From assembly GCA_002633005.1 (NCBI GenBank), contig NMRA01000546.1, positions 178,106 through 242,105 of the forward strand: DNA of 64,000 bases, in the 5' to 3' direction. The notes beneath the pieces are model-generated. The model did no database searches, had not been told where the DNA came from, and saw only the letters and a list, made by a program, of their open reading frames with translations. Of this stretch, positions 22,801 through 34,800 are shown piece after piece. How positions within the stretch are numbered: position 1 is the stretch's first letter; each line of letters starts with the position of its first letter. Source of the stretch: Phoronis australis. Lineage: Eukaryota > Phoronida > Phoronidae. Made by a program: the position numbers and the translations under genes.

Positions 22801-25800
22801 CTGGGAGTGCTAGTATGCTTAGCACCAGCGGCAAACGAAGTATTCAATGGCGAGACTTCATTATCGGCGGCTAACGTGGCTTCTTGAAGCTGCATTTCCA
22901 TGCGAAGCATTTCCTCACGCCTACGTAATTCAGACTCTGCCTCCATCTGTTTCAGTGCTTCACGCTCTCTCTCTATTTCATGAAGCTGCTGCATTTGCTT
23001 TAATTTCAGTTGTACAAGTGCTTTCCTAGAGTAGACCTCCTTCATGTTTTTTGACGATTCCTCGTCCCCAAACAGGTCATTTTTCACACTCTCCATCACA
23101 CTCTCTCTTTCGGCTTCAGCCATCTCACAGTTAAGAGCTTATTGAGAACCAATGTGAGTGTTNCTGCCACAATGTAAGTAAATCGAGTCAGCGCACAACA
23201 CTTATACTGAAATGAGGGTCAGGTCATATGCAAATTACATTCAGTCCATTCAGTCATGAATATACACGTGACCATGAGCCACCCGGAGCAAACAAACGTG
23301 AAGTATCTTACACCCTACTTGTAAAACTCAATGACAATTTTATCACATCATGTCGAACTTCCGTGTTAAATACTATTGATGGTTTGTATAATTTCATTGT
23401 TTGTGATGTCAGCGTCCAGCTCCATGTCATTAATAATGATATTACCTGAATTATCATTTTTACTGAGTTTTCACTTAACGAATATCATTCAGTGAACTTT
23501 GGATTAGTAACGAAATAACGACCTTCAAACAGAGCTGACATAATTAATCCATTCCTCTGCTTTCTTTTGTTTAATGTTTATTACGAAATCTTCAGAATAC
23601 AATGAATATGCATAACCCAGAAAGTGCCAAGAGGCATTAGATCTGCTTTAATGTTGGTTTTTACGGATTTCTTCTTAATATTAAATGTGCGGCAGAATTT
23701 TTGCTGTCTTTAGTCTCCACAGCTGACTTTAAGTTTATGTGGTGTTTCCTGTTACACTCTAACCGTATCACTTTTTAATTTTCCATAATTCCTTCTAGCA
23801 TATACATATATAATTTAGCTAAAGCTTCCTCTCAGTATTCCAACACTGAATCTAAAATTACTTCATTTTTGCCTAACAACAACTCTCATTTACCTACATT
23901 CAGCGTCAAATCATACGTGGAAACCAAGTGGAATATGCAAGATGTTTACTTTGGGTTTAAACATGTCGGCTACACACGATTCAGAGGTTTCTGTTAAACT
24001 TTCCACACGTGAATCTGTGACTGATCCACTTCCGGTCTCGTCCAGTTTTTTTGCAAACCTCAAGCACATCTCTTCATCCCATTTATAAACATTTTCACTC
24101 TGTTCATCTCGAGCCCAGTGGTTTCGCTGCGTCTTACACATTCTAAAAACAATCATTAACAAAGTCTACATCCTCTGTGTAGTATTTTTATCTCATTTCG
24201 TTGACAAAATTCTAATAAAAATGGTTACGATACGCGTTAATACTATACAATGCTAACGATAGAATACAATCATATGGTCACACTTTTATGAAGTGGCGCC
24301 ACCTGTGTGTCGATTGATCCACTTGAGCATCCACAACCTAGATCTCAGTGCAAGAAGCGAACTTTTGGATTGGATCACGTTCCACGTATTTGTAAATGCG
24401 GAGCGATTGCAGACTCCGGAAAGAATTGATCTTTTGTTATTCAACGAGGCCACGATCCTTGCATAAATTAAATAACACCTCGTGACAAGTAAGCTTGTGG
24501 AGTGTGGTCTTAATGCAACGGCTGTCAGTTCTTCTGAAGCCCGAAAGTGATCATCAAATCGACTAAGTTACACTTTACGCCCAGACCTGACTCGCTGCTG
24601 AATTTAAACGTAATTTGATTTGCACGTTCTATTCTACGGACAGTGGAAACTAAAAGAAACTTATTCCCAGAAACGCATGGAACTGGAACGACAAAGGCAG
24701 GATTTAGTTGTTGAAGTTCCATCACGTGCCTTGGAAGGGGCAATCGCTGGATCTTCCAACCAAATTTTAAAAGTGAGTCCGATTAAAAGATATTCGAAAC
24801 TTACTTCCAGAAACACTTGGAACTGGAACGACAAAGGCAGGACTGTGCTGTTGAAGTTGTACCACGTGCACTGGAAGGAGCAACCGCTGGATCTTCCAAC
24901 CAAACTTTAAAAGTGAGTCCGATTAAAAGATATTCGAAACTTACTTCCAGAAACGCTTGGAACTGGAACGACAAAGGCAGGACTCTGCTGTTGAAGTTCC
25001 ACCACGTGCCTTGGAAGGGGCAACCGCTGGATCTTCCAACCAAACTTTAAAAGTGAGTCGTATTAAGAGATATTCGAAACTTCCTTCCAGAAACACTTGG
25101 AACTGGAACGACAAAGGCAGTACTGTGTTGTTGAAGTTCTACCACGTGCACTGGAAGGAGCAACCGCTGGTTCATCCGACCAAACTTTGCAAGCGAGTGC
25201 TGGTCCGACTGAAGAACATGTTGGCACAGTACTCGAAAGTTTTAGCAAATCAGAAGGCAATACCAACACAGAGGGTGAAGTGCACGACAAAGTAGAAGTA
25301 AGTGAAATTCCCTAAAAGATGACGAGTTTGTTTTTACTTGGCCAAATAACTTTCGCTAAGTATGTTACTTTGTCATCAAAGTTGATTTCATGGTGCTTCG
25401 ACACTATTTTTTGTTCTTTTTATGCGCCAACATATTCATTTGTGCACGCATTATGCCGTCATTTCCGTCCGACTTCCGTCCGGCATCAGGAGTCCGGCGT
25501 CTGTTGCTTTATCTCCAAAACCTTTTGAGGTATGTACAATGAAATTGTGCACGTGTTCCTATCATGGATGGAACGGCATGAGCGAAACTTTCGGACGGTT
25601 CCGAATACCGGTGCGGAGGAGCTTTACTAAGTTTAACAAGTGTATGACTAAGATGTTGACAATGGACGAATACCGGTGACCACCCTACTGGCAGTTTTAA
25701 GTTTTTACACTTACGTCTGTATCTTCGTATTTTCGTAAAATTTGTCGTAGTTTGCGGCACCTACTGTACTACCAAATTTACTGTTTTTGCGTCTGTTTTT

Positions 25801-28800
25801 GGCGTCCATTCCTCTACCAACCAGACCGCTTCCAGGATGATTGTGAAAATTGGCATGTATGTTTCTACTATGAAGACGACGGCTTACGATGACTTTCCGA
25901 CGACTTTGGTTTCTCCGGGTCCTGCCGCTGGCAGATTCGTTTTTTGCGCCTATGCCTGTGTATACTAACTCGTTTGCATGACATTTAGTAAAATTTTGAA
26001 GTGTATTTAGTTGATACTGACTACGGACAACGACTCTTTTAGGAAAGATCTGACAACCACTTTGCCCCTTGTGGCAATTTTATGTTTTTACGTTAACTAT
26101 GTATCTTCAAAAGTCCTCAACGGATTTTCACGTTGTCGTAAAGAATTGCTATATTTTTGGCATGTAGTGGACAAATTGTTGTTTTCGAGTTCGTTTTCCC
26201 ACCCATGTCTCTGTCAACCAAACCTCTCAGAAGATGGTTTTGAAAATTAACGTACATCTTCTCAGTTTAAAGAGGACGGCTGAAAATGAGGACTTGCATA
26301 CCGTGGCACCTCCTAGTGGTAGCTTTGCTTTGTTTAGCACCCAATGCAGGATCTTTATTTAATTTAGTAAGTGATGCTAACGACAGACAACGGCCACTTT
26401 CAGGCGGTTCTGAGAAACATTGTGTCCCCTAGGCGCTATTTCATTTTTTCATGTTTTCCTTTGCCTGGTTGTAGTTTCTCGTTAGATTTTCTTTGACATT
26501 TGGTGAAAAATCTTTCTATTGTTTTCCATTTTTGCATCATCAAGTGGCCATTTATAAACTACAAAAACAATCCTAAAAGTACACCATTTGCGGCGCATTC
26601 GTGGCCGCATTTAAACTCTCCCACTCGCTCTTGTTTTTGTTTGTCCTTACTCCACATTGTACAGGTTGCATTTGTAGACTGATTCGTATGGAGTCTTCAC
26701 AAAACCATTAGTAGTAGTAGACGCCTGCTGTTTTTCGTAATTTTTGAATTCAAATGGCAGACATGGCCTCCATTTTGTCTTAGAATTCAGGTTCAACTGC
26801 TCATAGAGATGGTAATTTTTTACGTAGGCAATTAAAAAAACGGCAGTAACGTGTACTTCAAATACACTGGAAATCATTTCTTCCTGTTAAAGATAAAGGA
26901 TATATCGACCATTGCATGCGACCCTCAATTTTGGAAAAGAAAGTTTTGTCCTGTAGAGAGTGCATTTTAGAACCAATTGCTTCCAAATATTTCATGTTGA
27001 AGTTTCATGTTGGATTTAGCGCATTTTCATCCATTTTTAACCCTCCTGCCGATTTGAATGAAAAGAGTAAATGACGTGGAATTTTGTATGTTGATTCACT
27101 GAGGTATATTGTATCAAATGATTGGCAATAATTTCCTCTCAGACTTACTGGTTTTGAGCTATTTGACTTTGGAAATATTGAAAATTTTATGGACTTTTGT
27201 TGAACTAATGCGTCAGATAGAGTTTTGAAGGCTGTTTCTATTTGTCACAAATTTTGAATTATTTGAGATTTTCATTTGTATAATGATTTTGCTGCACTTT
27301 TGGTGGTCTACCTTGCAATGAACAAGACTATAGCCTATTTCTTACTCCTTTCAGACAGCTTCATTCGGCCCATGAATGTTATCATCGTGTTCATTATCGC
27401 CATTTTAATCATCAACTTCATCATCGTCATCATCATCTCCACTGGGATATTTTCAGCTAATTTGACCAATACTCGCTACTCCGAGCGCTTTCATTGTATT
27501 CTTTATTTGATTTAATTCCCTGCAGTGTTAAGAACAATAATACACTAGATTACAAAAATAGCGTATTTGCACCGTCTTTTTTGTTAAGACCATTCATCAT
27601 ATCTCACACGTGTCACCGTTCTAAAATTCTACCGTCTTATCTTCTTGCTGTGTCCTATCAAACTCTCTTTTCTATTTTACTCCTGTTTTTGTATCTGTTC
27701 ATCATAAATACAAGTGTATCTTTGTTTACAGGAAAATGAAACTGCTTTCGACGTTTGCGAAGGACACAGTGGCATCGGCTATGTTAAGAGAATAAGGAAT
27801 ATATTAGAGGTACCCAATAAATAACTGTGCAATGGTAAAGATAGACTAATATCATCTGGTCGCATTTTTATGAACTGGCGCCACCTGTTCGACAACTGAT
27901 CTGCTTAAACGTCAGTTGAAGTTGTGTTCAATCCAATAAGCAAATTCTTATTCAGACCACAGTTCACGTATTTGTAAAATTGCTTCCAACTTGTTCTGCA
28001 CTTGGATGTGGAATCAATTCTGACTTGGCACAGAGCTGATCCTTTGATGATCGACAATATCACGTCATGAAAAGGTAGCTTGAAGAGCCTGGCCTTAAAC
28101 CAATTACCGTCAGAGTTCTTTTGAAGCCAGTCACATTCAAATTGTCTAAGTAACAATTTACTCCCCAGTATGGCTGGCTGCTGTACTTCAGCGTATTTTG
28201 GTTAGCACGTTGTACTCTACGGACAGTCAGATTGAAACATATCTGAATCACACTTCCAGAAAGACATGGAAGTGGAACAACAAAGACAAGGTTGTGGGGT
28301 TGAAGGTATACCACCAGCCTCTGGAGGAGCGACCACGTTTTCACATGACCAAACTTTAGGTGGGAGTGCTGTTCCGACTGAGGAACAGTTTATAGCAGCA
28401 GGCCAACTTGAAGCTTTTAACAATTCAAAAGGCAAAACCATCACTGAAGGTGAAACGGACGACGCAATAGAAGTAAGTGATATTCGCTGAAAGTTTTTAA
28501 GCTCTTTCTTATTTTTTATTGGACGGATGTCAATTCCCTGTAACAAAAATGGCCTCTGGCTACATGAAAAATAACACAGTGGATTACAGAAATAGCAACC
28601 GTAAATTTAAAGTTGCACACGTCAAGTGTCATTTCGCATGCCATGTTTTTTATCTTGGAAGCTGATAGTGGACAATTAAAATAATATTCATTTTGATCAC
28701 ATATTCCTGTTTGGTTTGTTTTTTCTAGTGACAGCATTTTCCCTACTTGATTTCATAGATTATTGTGAAAATTGTTAGAGTTAAAAAGAGCTGACACCAT

Positions 28801-31800
28801 TGCTTGAAACCACGCTCAACATACAAATGATGCGCCGTAAATAGTCACTGTGTTGAACTGTTGATCATTCCGAGCAGGGAAATAATGCGTTATTTGAATG
28901 TGAAACAAGTTGTGACCATACTAACATCTAGCCAAAACCTTGTGTTATCTTTTAAAATGCTCAGCAATACTTCACGTTATCTTGCAGTCTTACTTTTAAC
29001 GAGGTCCTAACGTTATTGAATTCACTGAGGCATGTTTAAAAGCAGAAAATAAATTAGTACATTATAAAGTATGCCAATCGATTTTGGAGGCGGTTGACGG
29101 ATATGGAATAATTTTAACTCGTAGGCGGCTGAAAGCTTTTTGCTTCGACGTCTTACACCTCTATCTCACCTTAGCGACCGTATATTAAAGGTACCAAAAA
29201 CTAACAATGATTGCGATACCTGTAAATACTGTACATGTAGCCAAAGCCATGTGTTTCCATTTAAAATGCACTGCAATACACAAATTCTTACTTTTTAACA
29301 AGGTCCTAGAGTTATTGAACTCACTGAGGCCTGTTTACAAGCAAAAAGTGGATTCATCCATGTATAAAGTATGTCAATCAATTTTGGAAGGGACTGACTG
29401 GTTCTGAATAAATTAAACTTGTAGGCGGCTGAAATATTTTTGCTTGGGCGTCCTACACAACTAATTTACCCTAGTTTCAGTATATTAATGATGCCGAGAA
29501 AATAATGTTCCTATAGATGTCAGTACTGTACAACGGCAACAATAGAACACAATTATGAACTGCCTTCACATGTTTAATTGTCTACTGATACACTTGGGCG
29601 TCCACGAACCCTTGTTCTGTCCAAGAATCGACTTTTTGAGTAGAACCACGTTCCACGTATTTTTAAAATTGGTTTCAACTTAATCCGTACCAGACGAGGA
29701 AGAATTCCAGGTTTTGCAAAGAGCCGTTTGTTATTCGACGAGGTTACGAGCTGTGCACAAACTAACACCACGTGACAAGTAAGCTTGTGGAGCGTGATCT
29801 CAAAGCAATGACTGTCAGGTCCTTTGAAGGCCTGATCTGATCTTCAAATTGATTAAGAGCAGTTAACACCGCAGTTTGGCTCGCTGGTGTATTTTAACTT
29901 ATTTTGGTTGCCACGTTATACTTTGTGGACAGTCCGATTAAAAGATATTCGACAATTACATTTGTATGCGTTGAATTTTGTTTCGTTTCAGGAAGAGTCG
30001 ACAAGCGGAACGCCAACGGCTTTTCTACTGACGTCCCATGCAACAGGTAAGAAAGATTGAGTTTCCATAGCGTGAATTTGACCACCTTCGTGGCGCATAC
30101 CGGAAAAGCGCTCTGTAGCCCTATTTTCACTAAAAAGCAAGATACCTGAAGACTTCGGAAAATCACTGTAATGAAACGCTTGCGTTTCATAAGTATGCTA
30201 GCGAGCTTTCTAGCCTGACCTACAGTAGAAAAAATGGTGATCGCTGAACGAACTTCAATGTTGGTGAGAGTGGATTGTCCAATAAGCTGGAATTTTTCGC
30301 CTACAGCTTAAACGAATATCTCACAACCTATTACCTTACCCTCACGGCCAAAACGAAACATCGGCACTCACAATAATGGAAACGGCGAAATCAGTACCCT
30401 TATACAATATTTTGACATCAACTTTCATTCACTTTGACTGGCACTATTCATTACGTCCACGGATTTGCCATCATGCCTGGAAATGAGGTGATGTGTCAAA
30501 ACTACGAATGGTTCGGCATGTTTGGAAACCCACGCTTTCACGTTTGCGTGGTTAAAACAGATATCGTTTCCTAAACAACAATCATTTTTTTAGCGTCATC
30601 AAAGTGTGGGAATAAAGAAATTTACCTGGATATGCAAGTTAGCTTCCAAGCATACACTTGCACCTTTGTATCCCATGCACGTTGGACGTTCTTGGTATAC
30701 ATGTATTGTACTTGTTTTACTTGGTACCTCACTTTGGGCACGCCTTTCCGGTCGGCTGGGATGCACTCTACAGAGGAGGACATCGTCAAACAGTAAAATT
30801 ACGAATCTGTATTGTATTTTTAAATGTTCTCTCTTTAAAAAACTACTGTCGTGTTTTCGTCAGTATCTTTTGAAGAATCACACCATCATGGACAGGGTTC
30901 CAAGTACAATGTACTAGAAATATTTTGTAGTGGTAACTTTGCATTAACCAAGTATACACTACGTATGGCATACATGTAGAAGTAATTGTACAACGTAAGG
31001 TGCCAGGGTAAAAGGTGCTTTTTTGGCAAGTTATCGTTTATCTAAATTATAATCTATAGATGCCTTTTGAGTACCATTAGATGTACAGATATTGTTATTC
31101 CGCAAAACTTCAAATTTGATGAACCGTTGTTAGTAAGACAAAACAACACTTACACTAATTAGAAATGAGATTGCTTTATTAAAAATACTTAAAACTTTTG
31201 CTTGCAGTTGGGTCACGTAATCGTGTTTGAATCAGAGTAGCAAAAATAGTCGTTCGTTGCAAAACTACTGCATGGTTTTAATAACACGGTTAATTTTCGT
31301 TTAATGTAAATGTTCACGATGAAGACCATATTACTGTCCTTAAAGTTATTTTTTCGTGTTTATTCCATCCACAATTTGAGTCCTGCTAAATTGTAAGCCT
31401 TGAAAACAATTATCAACAAAATAAATTAAAGAGCGATGAATCAAACATGGTGTGTGAAAGCTTCATATTGATACGGTCATTTCTTTTTGCGACAAGACGT
31501 TAGCTAAGAATGGACATTTTTAAGAGTACTGGTTGACCTTAAAGGGGCATTGAACTGTAAATTTGTAAAAACTACATTTCAAAATGTCGTGGATAACCTT
31601 CTTCACGGGGAGGCTAAATGTGAGCGTTTTACATCTTGAATATTGCCAGAGGAAATGTGGCGTGCGTTCAAAAAGTCGGGTTGGCTACCACTTGAACTCT
31701 CCATTGTTTTGTTTACATCAAGGGTCATAGGGCACATGTAAGGGCAGTTTTCGGACACCCTTGCGCTCTGGTAGCCGTATCAATTTCCGGTCCGTTTCCT

Positions 31801-34800
31801 CCGTATTTTGGTCTTTGTTTCATGGAAGGACGATAGAGTAAGCACATTTACTTTTTTAGAGAGATTTTCTTTTTTAATTTATTACTAGAGTCGGTCCTTT
31901 AGTTAAATTATACCGACTTTTTGTTAAGACTACATGCACTTCTTGCTGGCTGCATTTCTTGTATAGACGAGTGGATAAACAATTGGACAGTACACAGGAA
32001 TCAAAATGGGAATCCAAAACGACATGGCAACAGTTATGCACTCAGGCGGTATCGTTACGTTTTCAGTTATGGCCGTCATTCACAACTCGTTCCTCACTGG
32101 ATGTGTAGGGTATCGCAGTCACTGAAATAGACGAGAATGGTCGATCATTTTCTAATTTCGGCCGAGGTACAACATTGTGTTCATTAGACTAGCGTTTTAT
32201 TATCAAACAGAACGAAACCTTATAGCGTGCACATGTTGTTTGATTTTGTGTTCTTTGCTTTGAAATGTTTCGTTTGGTGTAAACACTCAAAATCGACTTC
32301 AAATGAAACTCTAAAATTTCATGGCTGGCAAAGAGATCATCTCCTTAACGTGCCTTATTTCAATTGTATGCACTGGACATGATTTACTTTTGACAAAAGG
32401 CGGCCCTCAAACCGACTTGGCCAAAGTGCCATTAGTTCAAACCTTTCTTCAGTCCGAAAAACTCGCGTGAAATTTAAACACTTAACGGGGCCCAGCGGTT
32501 CTGCCTTATTTGGAATGGAACGTTGGAAAATTGCACTATTAAGGTTATGGTATCCTGAAAACAGCTGGTCAATTTATCGTCAATAAATCATATTAAATTG
32601 TGGGTATACGTGTTTATGCATACGGTCAATGGAGTTGGGACGCTTTTTTAGAAGTGGGTATACGTGTTTATGCATGCGGTCACTCACTTTATCTGATCAG
32701 AAAATTTTCTCTATGTCTGGGTCTGAAAAAAGGTCAGATTTCTTACCAAAAACTCTCCTTGTGCATATTATTGCTGGACACTTGTTCCAGTAAACACTGC
32801 TTATACAGTACATGCGAACCGTGTTCGATCCCCTACCTTGCTTACAACAATCATTAGTACTCCATGTGTGACTTAATTGTTTGTGTTTAATAGTTTTACC
32901 ATGTTCCTAAATCTTGCACAACCAAGAGCTGCGCAATGTAAAGTACTGAATATCTTCAACTGGGACAAACTGGCTACGTGACGTAAATTCCAGCACCCTT
33001 CCGTATTCCTTTAAAATCTGGACAACTTTACACATACAGTCTTTTTGACTCTCACAAGTGACAGGCATCAGACCTTAAGTGCACAAAGTAAATGTGACTG
33101 GGACAAAATATGGTACTTTATTCCACCTTTCCTCCTTCAGGACTCTAGGACATCCATAGTTATAACCCGTTTTGATAACTGGGATTTCCCGTCGCGTAAA
33201 ATCAACGACAGCACCTCAATTATGCTAATATAGCCTGATTTCAAACAGCATACGACTACTCCAGTTTTGATCAAGGTTAATGTTGTTTTTCAAGAAATTT
33301 GAATGTACACACTGTCTACAAGTATAACCAGTAAATACAAAAAAAAACATCCATGTAAATTACGATTTAAAGCAAAGACCACAACTGAGACACTTAAACA
33401 ACATAGAGAACCGTATACTAGCACTTTCAATTACGACGCAATCATTATTTGATAACGAAATGAACAATAAAAAAACCGTGTCTTCTTTCATTAGGCAAGC
33501 ATGAAATATCTCCGTGTCCATTTACATGAAACAGTTTTGCAAAACGAGATATTTGAGAGTGTAGTTGAATGCGAGTCAAAGAACATGTTGCGCGGGACAG
33601 TATAGAACTTTATTTCGCAATGCGTTACAAGTGATATGTTTGTCAGTCTGATCGTTCGTGGAACTCGAACACACATAATATTCAGTAACAGTTCAAACAC
33701 ACATACACGGAACTCGGAAAGTAGACCATATTAAAGACAAATTAAAAGCAAAGCGGTAAATGACATTAAATAACTAGAAAGACTATTGTCACGGCTTGAC
33801 AATAACGGACTCTGCGCGTGCGTATTACTGGAATTATTATGGAAAGTTACTGACAGCAACCCATTTACCAATATGAAAAGGAATTCTTTAAAATTGTAGG
33901 AGAAATTACACATTAATTTTTTGATGACCTTTCCACTAATTGACCTCTTCCAGTGCATTATGAGCCCCCGATGAGGGAGTAATTGTTGACTCGATTAAAA
34001 GTGTGGTTAATACTAATAATCACAGATGTTTTACTTTAAGCACTTCAGAATACAAGATGAATGAAGTGGTCAAACTTTCAGAAGAAAAATGCACCTAATG
34101 ACCCCATGGGTGCACCAAATGACCTGAAAATTTAGAATTCAAACTTAATCGTACTGAGTAAACAGATACAGTACGTAATTCTGAAGTCTCTGGCTCAAAA
34201 TTTTAGTTTGCAGTCAATGACCTTTGACCTATTTTTTTCTGATTTGTTAGGCCTATTGGCATGTTGACTTACACCTGTGTGCTGAAATTGAAAAGAATTC
34301 CTTGAAAAACGTAAGACATATAACATTTTGAACGTTACATGACCTTTGCACTAATTGACCTTGTCCGGTGCATTTTAAGCATTTTTAGGAAAATTATTGC
34401 AAAGCCCATGGAAAATGTGTTTAACGCTGAGAATTACAGTTGTCTAACGGTTGACACATCAGAATAATTGCTGATTGAAAAGGACAAATTTTCAGAAGAA
34501 AAATGCACCTAATGACCCCATGTTTGCACTAAATGACCTGAAATTTTGGATTCCGGTTTGATTTACTTGTGGCAATCAGACCTGTCAATTTGAAGGGTCT
34601 AGCTTAAAATTTTAGTTTGCACCTAATGACCTTTGACCTATTTCACCTGATTGGATGACTCGATTACTTAGAAAAGTAATTTTTTAAATTGTCATTTTGA
34701 CTTATACCTGTGCACCAAATTTGAAAAAGATAGCTTTATAACTGAAGGAGGAGTAGCATTTTGAAAATTATACATGTATGACCTTTGCACCAAAAGACCT

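Larger units (their letters stand above)
24671..25297. repeat. four-copy 140-bp tandem exon repeat
   Basis: Exon starts at 24671, 24811, 24951 and 25091 are spaced exactly 140 bp apart: 102 nt of exon plus a 38-nt spacer that runs from GTGAGTCCGATTAAAAGATA to an acceptor ending TTACTTCCAG. Confidence 0.95.
27600..28520. repeat. cap plus coil module, copy B
   Basis: Copy B is a compact unit with the cap exon and the coil exon only about 450 bp apart. It is colinear with 21360-21687 (cap side) and 24250-25315 (coil side). In copy A the two halves are separated by about 2.6 kb, which includes the BEL fragment. Confidence 0.75.

Noticed and set aside
24620-25295. Continuous plus-strand frames through the tandem exon array
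   Set aside because: They cross the 38-nt spacers, change frame relative to the exon reading, and lose the coil sequence, so they are shadows of the exon repeat.
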